Positions 9,019 to 18,491 are shown, numbered from the stretch's first letter. The stretch: DNA of 47,873 nt from Chrysochromulina tobinii (GCA_001275005.1 JWZX01003389.1:1-47873), one strand, 5' to 3'. Made by a program: numbers and translations. Notes: a model not told the origin generated them from the sequence alone.

Positions 9019-10584
9019 ATGAAAAGGCCGGACGCCGACGCGGAGAGTGAGGCACGTCGGTTGTCCGGAGGCCCGAACCGGCCTGTAGGGCGCCTCGCGT
9101 GGCACCAGATGGTCGGCATCACCTTCTTCGCCGTATGCGGTGGCAACTATGGCATGGAGGATGCGGTGGGTGCTGCGGGTCCGCGACTGACGATGATCGG
9201 CCTGCTGCTGCTGCCCATGTTCTGGTCGCTGCCTATCGGGCTCATGACCGCCGAGCTCAGCGCCATGATCCCCGAGGCGGGCGGCTACGTCGTGTGGGTG
9301 CACCGCGCTCTTGGCCCGTTCTGGGCGCACCAGAACGCGCTTTGGAACCTGGTTGCGAATGCCTTCGACAATGCGCTGTACCCGGTCATGTTCGTCGACT
9401 ACCTCAAGTTCTTCCAACTGTTCCGCCGCCTCAACGGGCTGCGCAGCTGGCTCGTGTCGGTTGGCATGCTGATCTGCGTCACCGGGCTCAACCTGCTCGG
9501 CGTCGACGTGGTCGCGTCGTCGTCGACACTGTTCGCGGTGCTGGTGATCTCGCCGTTCGCGGCACTGACGATCGCGGGCGCACCCGCGCTCGACATGCAC
9601 GCGCTGTTCGCGCCCTGTGAACGCCCGATAGAGTGGGGCACTTTCCTGTCGGTGCTGCTGTGGAACACGAGTGGTTACGACTCGGCGGGAGCCCTCGCCG
9701 CAGAGGTGCGTGACCCGGGGACGGACTTCCCGAAGGCGATGGTGGTGACGATCGTGCTGGTGACGATCGTCTACCTGCTCCCGCTCGCCGTCGCCATCTC
9801 GCTCGATCACGAGAATCTCGACGATTGGACAGACGGTCACTTTGCGCAGGTGGCGCAGGCCCATGTGGGCGAGTGGCTCTCTGCTTGGATTGCCCTTGGG
9901 GGCGCCATCTCGGCGGTCGGGCTGCTGAACACGCTCCTGTGCACGTCCGCACGCGTCGCCGCCTCCTCGGCGAAGCTCTACGTGCTCCCACCTTGCCTGG
10001 GCGAGCTCGAGCGCCGTGACGGGCAGCCGAGGAGAGCGACCCTTGCCATGAGCTGCCTGCTCGCCGTCGCTTGCTTGCTCGAGTTCTCGGAGCTCGTCTC
10101 GATCTCGATGCTCTTCTACGGCGCGACCACGTTCCTCGAGTTCGTGGCGCTCATCGTGCTACGCTATCGCGAGGAGCACACCTACAGGCCGTACCGCATC
10201 CCACTGGGAAATCGGATGTTGGTCGTGGCAAGCCTGCCCTCTCTCGGCCTCTGCGTGCTGCTCATCGCGCTCTCGGACTACAGGTCGGTCATCTTCTTCT
10301 TCTTCACCTCTGTCTTCGGCACCCTCACCTACTTCCTCGCGCACGGGTGCGAGCCGCGCGCGATCGGGCACATGCAGCGCCCCTTTTGGCGCCTACGCGC
10401 GCACCTGGGCATGCAATTCGGGCACAGCTCACCGTCGGGCTACGGGCCGTGCCCCAAGACAGAGCGGGCACACAACCTGGCGGCCGGCGCCGGCGCCGGC
10501 ACCAACGGGCTCAGCTGCGCCGATGCAGAGGCCGGAGAACACAGCCGAAACTCATCCCCGCCCAGGGTCACTCAAGACACTTGA
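9019..10584 (+). CDS. APC-superfamily permease, polyamine/amino-acid transporter (PUT/LHR1-like)
   Basis: Single exon, 521 residues, about 12 hydrophobic segments. The start helix (GRLAWHQMVGITFFAVCGGNYG) is the APC first transmembrane segment with its conserved GG. The stretch IPEAGGYVVWV followed by ALGPFW and then NAFDNALYPVMFVDYLKFF is the signature of the plant/algal polyamine-uptake transporter (PUT) branch. The helix at about residues 207-245 (WGTFLSVLLWNTSGYDSAGALAAEV) contains the family substrate-site pattern. The N-terminal 25 and C-terminal 70 residues are hydrophilic and non-conserved. Predicted proton-coupled uptake of polyamines or related cationic substrates at the plasma membrane or an organelle. 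The family call is strong; the exact substrate is inferred. Confidence 0.93.
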   Translation: MKRPDADAESEARRLSGGPNRPVGRLAWHQMVGITFFAVCGGNYGMEDAVGAAGPRLTMIGLLLLPMFWSLPIGLMTAELSAMIPEAGGYVVWVHRALGPFWAHQNALWNLVANAFDNALYPVMFVDYLKFFQLFRRLNGLRSWLVSVGMLICVTGLNLLGVDVVASSSTLFAVLVISPFAALTIAGAPALDMHALFAPCERPIEWGTFLSVLLWNTSGYDSAGALAAEVRDPGTDFPKAMVVTIVLVTIVYLLPLAVAISLDHENLDDWTDGHFAQVAQAHVGEWLSAWIALGGAISAVGLLNTLLCTSARVAASSAKLYVLPPCLGELERRDGQPRRATLAMSCLLAVACLLEFSELVSISMLFYGATTFLEFVALIVLRYREEHTYRPYRIPLGNRMLVVASLPSLGLCVLLIALSDYRSVIFFFFTSVFGTLTYFLAHGCEPRAIGHMQRPFWRLRAHLGMQFGHSSPSGYGPCPKTERAHNLAAGAGAGTNGLSCADAEAGEHSRNSSPPRVTQDT

Positions 10585-10611
10585 CTCCCCGGGTGTCCCG
10601 AGTGTTGAGTG
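10569..10611 (+). terminator. Imperfect hairpin at the 3' end of the permease gene
   Basis: Arms CACTCAAGACACT and AGTGTTGAGTG pair with a two-base bulge around a CCCCGGG-containing loop, overlapping the stop codon. It may be a 3' UTR structure; function is unknown. Confidence 0.4.
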
Positions 10612-10980
10612 TATAAAACAATAGGTTCCTACGTCATATCATAGTCAGTCTCCAGGGCCGTCCCCACTTGTCTTTCCTTTTGTGTTTTGAACACGAAACA
10701 TGTACCCAATAGTCGCGCATGCATCCTGTAACATACACGGAACGTCTCCCGGCGTTGCTTATTACCCAGCAGGTCGAACGGAGACATTTTGCAGGGCGAA
10801 ACAAGAAATCACACGAACCCATTTTTCTCATGGTGGCTCGTCTCGTGGCTTTCGCTGCACTTGCAGGAAACAACCGCAACAACTCTCTGCAGTACTGCTC
10901 GGCGTATTTATAGTGCAATATAGTGAACGAGTAAACTTGCGTGCTGCGGGGGTTTATATTCAACGCAGTCTCGAGTAGCT
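10612..10980. other. Intergenic, no gene seen
   Basis: About 370 bp between convergent gene ends, lower in GC than coding DNA. Nothing recognisable; probably two 3' UTRs. Confidence 0.4.
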
Positions 10981-11511
10981 TCAGATGAGCCAACGCGGCG
11001 CCGATTCGCAGTACTTTTCGTACTGCTTGGGAAAGGTTTGCGAGAGGAGCTTCTCCTCGGCCGCGATCACGATGAAATTGAGGTAGCACCACGTTAGCGG
11101 CGAGACCAAGAGCGGCCAGGCCGAGTTGATGAGGCACGACACGCTTGGAATGGCAAAGAAGATCACGGCCACATACATCGGGTTGCGCGTGAATTTGTAG
11201 AGGCCAGTAGTGGCCAGTCCATTTACCGGGGTGAAGAACGTGCCCGAGCCAGCAGTCTCGAGAGCACCGCTGGCCTCATCGAACTCCATCTTCGCGAACG
11301 CCAAAGCGCACGCCATGAATGCGATGCGGACCGGCAGCTTTGAGAGCGGCGCTGGCAGGAAGGCGAGCCGTTTCCCAGTGAGCTTTGCGAGGAGCAGGCC
11401 GGTCATGATGGTGAGCGCAACGGCAAACGGCGGAAAGATGGGAACGTCCGCGTATAAGTTGATCGGTTTGCCGACTGTCAGTTGCGGCGGCGGCGGGGGA
11501 GAGCCGATCAT
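10981..11511 (-). CDS. PEMT/ICMT-type integral membrane methyltransferase-like protein
   Basis: 176 residues from ATG 11511 (MIGSPPPPPQLTVGKPIN). Hydrophobic helices at about residues 20-50 and 58-80 precede the family signature GLYKFTRNPMYVAVIFFAIP, then a helix pair, then AAEEKLLSQTFPKQYEKYCE and a terminal PRWLI. This Arg-Asn-Pro-x-Tyr plus Glu-Glu-x-x-L...Y...Y pattern defines the phospholipid methyltransferase / isoprenylcysteine carboxyl methyltransferase / NnrU group, which use S-adenosylmethionine in membranes. I cannot separate lipid from prenylcysteine substrates. The first 18 residues and the upstream 110 bp are nearly identical to those of the next gene upstream, so the leader was acquired by duplication. 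Confidence 0.85.
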   Translation of the reverse strand: MIGSPPPPPQLTVGKPINLYADVPIFPPFAVALTIMTGLLLAKLTGKRLAFLPAPLSKLPVRIAFMACALAFAKMEFDEASGALETAGSGTFFTPVNGLATTGLYKFTRNPMYVAVIFFAIPSVSCLINSAWPLLVSPLTWCYLNFIVIAAEEKLLSQTFPKQYEKYCESAPRWLI

Positions 11512-11622
11512 GCTGGACGCCGATGCTGGACGCCGCGACAATTCATTCCGCCGACGTTCTCCGAGGTTCGCCGAAATTCGATCGACAAAACTTTTTTGAG
11601 TTCGAGGCTCCCCCTTTGGTTG
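11461..11622 (-). repeat. Duplicated promoter/5' leader, copy A
   Basis: This 162-bp segment spans the 5' flank, the start codon and the first 18 codons of the methyltransferase-like gene. It matches 13020-13181 with about five substitutions. The shared protein leader is MIGSPPPPPQLTVG(K/N)PIN. Confidence 0.95.
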
Positions 11623-12176
11623 GCCTCGTGGATAAATTTTTCTCTAGGTATTTACAGCTGCTAGCTAGTATGTGTCAAGTCAAGTCTATACATAAACAAC
11701 AGACAACCATACGGAAGCCTATCGAATGTGCTCCGGCGGCCAGCAGTGGTGGAAGGGAGTGGGCGGAGATGGCGGAGGGGTTCCACTTGACTTGACCACT
11801 TGACTTGAGTATGTGACCAAATTCCAGAGCGGCGGCCGTTGTTGCTTGTCGTGTACTCGATAAAGGAAAATCACTTTAGTATACAGTTTCCTAGTGACAC
11901 TGCCCGCCCTGCCGACACGCTCCCTCGCCCGCGCGGATCGGCCGGCGGGTAACACGCGTTGCAAAAGACATTCCCACATGTGGTGGATATGGCAGCGGTC
12001 GACCGCACCGGCCGCTACACAAAACAGCCCCGCGGTGCACGCGGGGCTAACCAATCAGACCTCGCGAGCATTGCTGTTCTGATGCTCGGAGATGGGCGAG
12101 TCGCTTCATTGTCGCGTGTGCATGTGGTCTCGGGGCGACGAGCATTGCGACGAGAGCCCCCCCTCTCCGCTCTGTA
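11623..12176. other. Intergenic, no gene; hairpin and CTTGACTT repeats
   Basis: No coding sequence seen. CACTTGACTTGA occurs twice at 11785-11808, and GTCAAGTCAAG lies at 11678. A perfect 9-bp stem-loop (AGCCCCGCG, loop GTGCA, CGCGGGGCT) lies at 12026-12048, about 130 bp past the end of the HIG1-like gene. Confidence 0.5.
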
Positions 12177-13070
12177 TCAGTCGTCCTTCTTGACGAGCAC
12201 CGTGGAGTCGCTGAACATAATGTACCCGGCATGCGAGAGCGCGAGCCCGATTGTGCCGAGCAGCATCATGTTGAGCCGTTCGGGTGCAACGCGACCGCGG
12301 CCAAGAATACGCATCAGCGGCAGCATTGGAGCGTAGAGCAGCGGTACGAGCAGGTCGAAGCTGTCCTTGCGTCCCTGCTCATACCCGGCCGCGATTCGCT
12401 GCTCTTCCTGGAGCTGGCGCACCTCCTTCTCTTGCGGCGTGGCGCTCCCGATTCCGATCTCATAAAACGGCCTGCGATTGCGCAATTGTTCGCCTCGCAC
12501 CAGCTGCGCGTCCTCGACGCGGTAGATGCCGCCGCTGCCCTCCATCGTCTTTGCGAATCCCATCACGGCGACCGTCGAGAGCACCGCGACCATCTGGCCG
12601 TACACGCGCGTATGGATGAGCCGTTGCGATAGCGGCATGTGCGCCGTCGATGGATGAGTCGACTCACGGTAGAAGAGCGCGCCGTAGATGGGCCCGGCGA
12701 TGCTCATGATCGTCTTGAACGGGTGCGTGTACACCATGTTCGCCGCCTCTTGCAACGGAGAGAGCTCACGCTGGAAAATCGGCGCTGCGACCGTCTCAGC
12801 TGCGGCGAGTTGCGGTGCGATGAACCCATCCGCATCATGAAGGGCCTGGTTGATGGTCTGCTGCGACCGTAGGAAGAAGGCGCCCAAGCTGGGCGTGACG
12901 ATCAATGCGAGCTTCCCAGAGACGCCGAACATGCTGCGAAAGCGCGGGCTGAAGGCGTTCGCCGCCGCGACCGCGCCGCCAGTGACCACGGTCGTCACCA
13001 CGGCCGCGACTGTGCCGTTGATCGGGTTGCCGACTGTCAGTTGCGGCGGCGGCGGGGGAGAGCCGATCAT
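12177..13070 (-). CDS. HIG1-domain (respiratory supercomplex factor-like) membrane protein
   Basis: 297 residues from ATG 13070. After the MIGSPPPPPQLTVGNPIN leader there is a hydrophobic stretch (AAVVTTVVTGGAVAAANAF), then SGKLALIVTPSLGAFFLRS. The HIG1-type part covers about residues 105-178: HPFKTIMSIAGPIYGALFYR helix, the loop MPLSQRLIHTRVYGQ, and the helix MVAVLSTVAVMGFAKTM. The Q-R-x-x-H-x-R-x-x-x-Q motif is the conserved core of Rcf1/Rcf2/HIG1 proteins, which associate with cytochrome c oxidase in the mitochondrial inner membrane. The longer architecture resembles yeast Rcf2 more than the short HIGD1 proteins. Two further C-terminal hydrophobic segments end near KKDD. The family call is moderate; the mitochondrial site is inferred. 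Confidence 0.7.
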   Translation of the reverse strand: MIGSPPPPPQLTVGNPINGTVAAVVTTVVTGGAVAAANAFSPRFRSMFGVSGKLALIVTPSLGAFFLRSQQTINQALHDADGFIAPQLAAAETVAAPIFQRELSPLQEAANMVYTHPFKTIMSIAGPIYGALFYRESTHPSTAHMPLSQRLIHTRVYGQMVAVLSTVAVMGFAKTMEGSGGIYRVEDAQLVRGEQLRNRRPFYEIGIGSATPQEKEVRQLQEEQRIAAGYEQGRKDSFDLLVPLLYAPMLPLMRILGRGRVAPERLNMMLLGTIGLALSHAGYIMFSDSTVLVKKDD

Positions 13071-13181
13071 GCTGGACGCCGATGCTGGACGCCGCGACAA
13101 TTCATTTCGCCAACGTTCTCCGAGGTTCGCCGAAATTCGATCGACAAAACTTTTTTGTGTTCGAGGCTCCCCCGTTGGTTG
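13020..13181 (-). repeat. Duplicated promoter/5' leader, copy B
   Basis: The partner of 11461-11622, in the same orientation and at the same place relative to its start codon, on an otherwise unrelated gene. Similarity stops abruptly at codon 19 and about 110 bp upstream of the ATG. Confidence 0.95.
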
Positions 13182-14101
13182 ACTTGGAGAAGAACGTGCT
13201 ACGCTCCGCATGCATATGGGCCCAGGGGGCGAGGGCTGGGGACCCGCTTTTCTTTTCGTCTCTCTATACAAAAACTTGCACCCAGACCCGGCCTCCCACG
13301 CAGCCGGGCGGGTCGGCGGCGGGCGCAGGCCTGCGGCGCACGCCGCCAGCCGGGCCGGCATCGGTGCGAGGCAGCCTCTGTGGGTTACGCACACGCACCA
13401 GGCGGGGAGGCGACGATGGCGGGGCGCGGCGCGTGGAGACTGGCGGGGCGCGGCGCGTGGAGACAATCGCGCCATCGTCGCCTCCCCCGGTTCTGCTCGG
13501 ACGCCGTCTCACATCGCCTTGCAATGCGCCCACGCTTCCTTTTGCTACCGTCCCCGTCGGGGCGGCGTTGGAGACGCCGGCGGCATCGAACCTGCGTGCA
13601 CCGACGCGCCCGATGGCGCGCGCCCCGTGGGGAACGCAAAGACGCACTCGACACTGTCGCATGACGACGGTCTCGAGCACAAGTACGGCTTCCATCGCTG
13701 CGGCCGCCGCCGCCGCCGCCGTGGGCGTCAAGCCGCAGGCCGAGGCACCACATTCGGCGCCGGTTGCGCCGCGCAACGCGCTGCGTCGGCGCCTTCGCCG
13801 CCGCACCTGCAAAGCACGCGCGCGCGCTCAGCGCCATCGATCCGTGCTGCGGGCACGAGCTGGCCCGACTTGGGAGTCCGAGCTCAGCTCCTCCGTAGCG
13901 CGCGCGCGTCATGGCGCGCGGCGAAAGGGGCGGGCAGGTCGATGGCAAATAGAGAGATGGTTGGGAGCAGCTCCGTCCTCCGACGCGCCTGGAGCCGGCC
14001 GCAGCGGGGCGGAGGCGCGCGTGCGCGCCATGGAAGAAGGGGGATATGGAAAAGTCGAGAACTAGATCGAGTTCTCGTCAGAAATAAAGGGGGTCCGAGC
14101 C
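13182..14101. other. Intergenic region, very GC-rich, with strong inverted repeat
   Basis: About 920 bp between divergent genes. An open frame near 13662 (MTTVSSTSTASIAAAAAA...) has no recognisable domain and arginine-rich composition typical of a shadow frame; I do not call it. A perfect inverted repeat lies at 13404-13487. Confidence 0.4.
13404..13487. repeat. 84-bp hairpin element: 18-bp perfect inverted repeat enclosing a direct repeat
   Basis: The arms GGGGAGGCGACGATGGCG (13404-13421) and its exact reverse complement (13470-13487) enclose two copies of GCGGGGCGCGGCGCGTGGAG. The structure should extrude as a stable hairpin. No mobile-element ORF is present. Confidence 0.85.
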
Positions 14102-14464
14102 ATGAAGAGGCTGCTGCGCTCGCCTTTTTCAGGGTCCAGGATAATGGCGACCATGAACTCGCACTTCAAGGTGAAGAACATTAACGGCACCAGCGGCGAG
14201 CGATACGCGAACAGCGGTAGCATGACCGGCTCGAGCTGGCTCCAGATCCGGCGGGAACACACCGGCTCGAACCGCACGACGTGCTGCGTGCTGGAGTGCT
14301 CGCACACCGACCTCGTCGGCGGACATGTCATGAAGTGCGACGGGCGCAGCAGCAACGAGTGGTGGCTGGCTCCGATTTGCAACAAGCACAACAACCACAA
14401 CAACACGGAGGAAATGTTCATCGACAGTCGCGTCACTCTGGTGGCCGTGCGCGAGGGAACCTGA
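14102..14464 (+). CDS. Small Cys/His-rich protein, possible zinc-binding (HNH-like) fold
   Basis: 120 residues from ATG 14102; ATG 14144 is an alternative, and an acceptor-like CTTTTTCAG at 14125-14133 allows an upstream exon. The C-terminal half carries TCCVLECSHTDLVGGHVM then NEWWLAPICNKHNNHNNTEEMF. The order of a Cys pair, Gly-His, and after a gap Cys-x-x-x-x-Asn-x-x-x-N resembles HNH/zinc-ribbon small proteins in which a C..C..GAH..C..CN pattern binds zinc. I know no named homologue. The stop codon lies inside a tandem 26-bp repeat. Confidence 0.55.
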   Translation: MKRLLRSPFSGSRIMATMNSHFKVKNINGTSGERYANSGSMTGSSWLQIRREHTGSNRTTCCVLECSHTDLVGGHVMKCDGRSSNEWWLAPICNKHNNHNNTEEMFIDSRVTLVAVREGT

Positions 14465-14492
14465 TGATGGCCGTGCGCGAGGGAACCTGATG
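14440..14492 (+). repeat. 26-bp tandem duplication over a stop codon
   Basis: GCCGTGCGCGAGGGAACCTG is repeated at 26-bp spacing. The first copy ends the small Cys/His protein (VREGT then TGA); the second would be read as MAVREGT. Confidence 0.9.
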
Positions 14493-14992
14493 AGGGAGGA
14501 ACATTACTGTCGGACGTACCCCGCCGCTACGCCCCCCCTCCGCGTGCGGCTCGGTCAACCCTCGTCGGTGAGTACGGTAGTACACTCGCTCTCATTATGC
14601 TATAGTGAGCGAGAGGTCGGGTTCTCTCCCCGAGAGACGAGCGTGTACGGTGTAGGGACCGTTCGCCCTGTCGCTTTACGTATATCGGTATATCGCACGC
14701 CGCCCACGCGTTCCGGCTTCGCCCCACGTCTCCACCTTTTGCCTTTAGGTCATAGCTCATACATCCCTTTTGACACGTTGAGTCTGCTCTGAGCTCGTCT
14801 TGCGCATCTACACTCAAGTCTCAACCATGCGGCCCAGTTACACACATATCACCGCCCCCAAACCGCCCAGTTGGCGATCCGGGTCCCCACCCTGTCGTAA
14901 TCGCGTGTTCTGGGTCGTCCCGAGGCGCCCACCATGGCGCCCACACCTCGATTGCCTGTGCGGTACGGTCGCGCGCGCGTGTCTTCGCATGC
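14493..14992. other. Intergenic, no gene seen
   Basis: About 500 bp between convergent genes, lower in GC. Nothing recognisable apart from short palindromes such as CTCTCCCCGAGAG. Confidence 0.4.
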
Positions 14993-17448
14993 TCAGTCCA
15001 GGAGACCCGTCTCTTGGAGCGTCTTTTCGAAGCGTTCCGGGTCGAGCACCGCACCCTTCTCGAGCGACATCTCGATCACGAGCATGAGCTTCTTGATAGG
15101 GATCCCCTTTGTCACCGTGCGCAGCACCGGCTCGATGTCGCTAATGTTGCCGATGCCAAGCTCCTTGAGCACCTTGATCGCCTCAATGGTGCCGAGAGAG
15201 GGCACGTGCAGCGTCACATTGAACGCGTCGAGCAGCTCGAGCGATTCGAGAGTCGCAAGCGAGGAGGTGGTCGCGAGGACGATGAGCTTCGACTTTTTAG
15301 GCACCTTTTTGATGCACGTGATCAGCGTCTGCAGCACCACGTTCGAGAAGCGCGGCCCGATGCGCACGTACTCGAGGAGCCGCTCTACCTCGTCGAGCAC
15401 GATCAGTGAGAGCGGCGACTTGTACGCGTCGTCGAAGACACGGGCGATCACGGCCGCCTTCTGAGTCTCACCCATACCCACGAGGCTCGTCGGCGCGAGC
15501 AGCTTGACAAACGGGAAGCCTGAGCGGAGGGCGAGCGTCGCCGCGAGGGCTGTCTTGCCGGAGCCCACGGGACCCTCGAGCAAGATGGAGAGCAGCGGGG
15601 TGCGCTCCGACTGCTGTAGCTGACTGATCAGGCTTGCCGCCGACTGTTGCAGCTGCTTGAGCTTCTCGCCGTACTCCACGATGCCCCCGCGCGCGCACAT
15701 CTCCATATCCTCGGTGGAGGCGCCAAAAGCTGGCAGGACGTCCTTCTGCGCACGCTCAAAGTCCGCACGCGTCACCTGGAGCTCTTCCACATTGACGGAC
15801 TTGATGTTGTCGACCTGCACTTGGCGCGAGAAGGCATACGAGGCCGCCGCCTTCACCAGACCCTCGATCTCAGCGCCCGAAAAGTTCTTGGTCTCGGAGG
15901 CGAGCACCTGCAGGTCGACGTCTTTGCCGAGGTAGTTGCCCTCACGCATGCTCTTCGTGTGAATGTTCAGGATCTGGACGCGGCCCGCCTCGTCGGGCAG
16001 CGAGATCTCGACGTGCACCTCGAGACGACCGGGCCGCAGCAGCGCATCGTCGATCATATCCTTCCGGTTCGTCATCCCGATGAGCAGGATGTTGTTCAGC
16101 GCGTTGACGCCATCGATCTTGGAGAGCATCTGGTTGACGACGGTGTCGCCCACGCCCGTGCTACCGGCGCCGCCGGAGCCGCGCTGCTTGCAGACCGAGT
16201 CGATCTCGTCGAAGATGATGATGTGCAAATCCGAGTCATCGCCTCGCTCCTTCATCTCGAGCTCGGCGTCTTCGAAGAGCTTACGCACCTGTGGGGAAAG
16301 GAGCGAGGCGTCGTGGTGAGCACATGCATGCTGGGCAGCTCGGCGTCCTCGAAGAGCTTACGCACCTGACGAAGATGGCCATCCGAGCCAGATCAGATCA
16401 AGGGGCTGGGATCCTATCTGACTCAAAGGCAATCCGAGGAAATCCGAGGCGATCCAGGTCCAGCAGAGGGATGCCGTCAGAGTCCATCAGTGGTCATCGG
16501 CCGCGCACGTCATCAGAGTCATCAGTGTCTGGCCGTCATCAGAGTCATCAGTGGTCATCGGCCGCGCACGTTGGCCTCAGACTCGCCGACGAACTTAGAG
16601 AGGATCTCCGGACCGTTGACAATCTTGGGCTCCTTACCGTTGAGCATCTTGCCGATCTGGCGCGCGATCAGGGTCTTGCCCGTGCCGGGGGGGCCGTACA
16701 GCAGCATACCCTTGACGTGCCTCACTCCCATCTTCTTGACGACTGCTGCCGGAAAGATGCGCGAGGCGAAGGCGCGGCGGAAGATGTCGCTAAACTCCTT
16801 GTCAAGGCCGCCAATGCCCATCTCGGAGAAGGAGAAATCGGCCTTGAAGATGGTCTTGCGGTTTTGGTCCTCGAGCCCGGTGATCACGATCGGCGAGCCG
16901 CCCGCCTTGGCGAGCAGCACCTGCGTCATCGTGCCGAGCACACCGCGCTTCACCACGCCCCCGCTGCCGCCCGCGTCCCCCTTGACGTCGCCGACCGCCT
17001 CGAGGCCGCCGATGGTCAGCAGCAGGTTGACGCCCTGGCACTCGGTTGCGAGCTGCTGACCCGTGGTCACATACTGCCTGCTGTAGCGCTGCAGGATCAG
17101 CCTCGAGAGCTCCTTGCCATCAATGGTCTGACCCGGCCGATGCTTGCTCGCCACGACGTAGTTGACCTCGATGGTCGCCGCGGAGAGCGGCGTGGCGTCG
17201 CGCTGCGGGAAGACAGCAACCGTGAGGGTCTCGCCCGCCGACACGCTGAGTATGCGCCGCTGGATCGAGTTGAGGCCTATGCAGTTTGCCTGCATGCCGT
17301 CGTGTGGCTTCAGCGTGTAGATGAGCCCCTTGATCTCGCCATAGAGCTCCTTGTCGCCGCCGAGCGTGCTGAGCGTGCTCTGGGTCACGTACACGCAGTT
17401 GGTGAAGGCGAGGCCTTGCGAAGGGGCATTGGCAACCGTGAGGTCCAT
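14993..17448 (-). CDS. NSF: N-ethylmaleimide-sensitive factor (vesicle-fusing ATPase)
   Basis: Two exons, 17448-16570 and 16288-14993, phase 0, 724 residues, matching the usual length (about 740). The start is MDLTVANAPSQGLAFTNCVYV, aligning with the usual NSF N-domain start; upstream codons in frame lack an ATG. Domains: N domain (1-200), D1 AAA with Walker A GPPGTGKT (252-259) and Walker B IIIFDEID (316-323), then second-region-of-homology motifs (TNRKDMID...LLRPGRLEV), and D2 AAA with P-loop GPVGSGKT and Walker B IVLDEVERLL. The intron sits exactly inside the GESEANVRKLF motif. NSF uses ATP to disassemble SNARE complexes with SNAP adaptors at Golgi and vesicle membranes. In D2 the P-loop keeps GK-T. 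No orthologous neighbours assist this call; the sequence alone is decisive. Confidence 0.97.
16289..16569 (-). repeat. NSF intron built from duplicated exon boundaries and GATGAC repeats
   Basis: Sense donor GTGCGCGG, acceptor TTTCCCCACAG. A 26-bp segment covering the 5' exon/intron edge (16546-16571) recurs exactly at 16485-16510. A 32-bp segment covering the 3' edge (16260-16291) recurs with one mismatch at 16337-16368. Between them lie CTGATGACTCTGATGA repeats. Confidence 0.9.
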
Positions 17449-17713
17449 GACGTGCTCCTGCTTTGACGTCGGGCTCCACGCAGAGCCAGGAACTCGAGCT
17501 CCAAAAGGTGTGAACACAGGCTGTTAAACTCTCAGTGAAAGTGCCTCATTCGGTAATCCTGTATTGCTTTCACGGTCGTATCGTTTACGTGTTGTGTGTA
17601 TTCATAATGAATATAAAGGTGATGAAGGGACAAGGAAGGCTTCATTGTAGGCCAAGGCGAGGCAAAAGAAAATACCCCAATCTCCCACCACCACCATGGC
17701 TCAGCTTGTTGGG

Positions 17714-18433
17714 CTACGGGCAGACGATTCTTTGCCCTCGAACGATCTTCTCGACGCAAGTTGCCTGGCTTTTCTGAGCACTTTCCTCGATGTAGGCCGG
17801 GTTGACGGCGCCAAAGACGAGGGCACCAAGCACGATGACAGTCGCCGCGAGCGATCCGGCCTCAACCACCGGATTCTTCTGGATCTCGGCATTGAGCTTG
17901 CCGCCGCCAAGCATTCCAGAGATGCCCCGCCTCGAGGTTTCAATCTCGGCTGTCTGGACCACTTTGCGCCCGTTGGCATCCTTGTCTGCAAGCTTGCCAT
18001 CGACGTACCTCTTGCCGTTGATCAGAGAGACGTTGGCACCGCCCGGGTTTTTCGTGCGAAGGTATACTTGGAATGCGATCTGGTAGATGACATAGAAGAC
18101 GAACACATTGACGCCGCCAAGGGTTGGCCGAAGGCCAATATCACCTTCCTTGGCCGCATTGCCGAGGCCAAATGCCCCGAGAGCCTCGGTGTCTGAAACT
18201 CGCTGAGCCACTTGCAGCAAGTCCACATCGGTCGCGTGTGCAGCGGGCACCATCGCTTGCGTCCACGTGCTGAGGAGCTCTGATGCCATGTTGACGTCTG
18301 TCATCAGAGTTCGCGTCGCGCGGCACCGACCAGCGAGGTCAGGGTGACGCGCACGGATCTGCACGGCAGCGCTGAGGCTCATCGCTGCCGACACGAGCAG
18401 CAACTTGCACAGGCTGCGACTGGTTCCCACCAT
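17714..18433 (-). CDS. Two-TM membrane protein with N-terminal targeting sequence, unknown function
   Basis: 239 residues from ATG 18433, chosen because it begins a signal-like sequence (MVGTSRSLCKLLLVSAAMSLSAAVQ). Hydrophobic segments are VFVFYVIYQIAFQVYL (about residue 135) and LAATVIVLGALVFGAVNPAYIEE (about 200). The hydrophilic loop between them has KNPGGANVSLINGKRYVDGKLADKDANGRKVV. Two cysteines lie near the C-terminus (TCVEKIVRGQRIVCP). In an alga with secondary plastids a signal followed by a hydroxylated/basic stretch could be a bipartite plastid leader; this is inference. No family recognised. Confidence 0.7.
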   Translation of the reverse strand: MVGTSRSLCKLLLVSAAMSLSAAVQIRARHPDLAGRCRATRTLMTDVNMASELLSTWTQAMVPAAHATDVDLLQVAQRVSDTEALGAFGLGNAAKEGDIGLRPTLGGVNVFVFYVIYQIAFQVYLRTKNPGGANVSLINGKRYVDGKLADKDANGRKVVQTAEIETSRRGISGMLGGGKLNAEIQKNPVVEAGSLAATVIVLGALVFGAVNPAYIEESAQKSQATCVEKIVRGQRIVCP

Positions 18434-18491
18434 CGCGCCGCGGGCTGTGCGAGAACTGCGGTAAATGCATCTTGTGTGAACGTTAACACGG

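Noticed and set aside
9016-9864. Minus-strand ORF opposite the permease
   Set aside because: His/Arg/Gln-rich shadow of hydrophobic helices on the plus strand.
13210-14184. Long plus-strand ORFs in the GC-rich region
   Set aside because: Arg/Ala-rich composition in several overlapping frames and crossing a strong hairpin; no recognisable domain.
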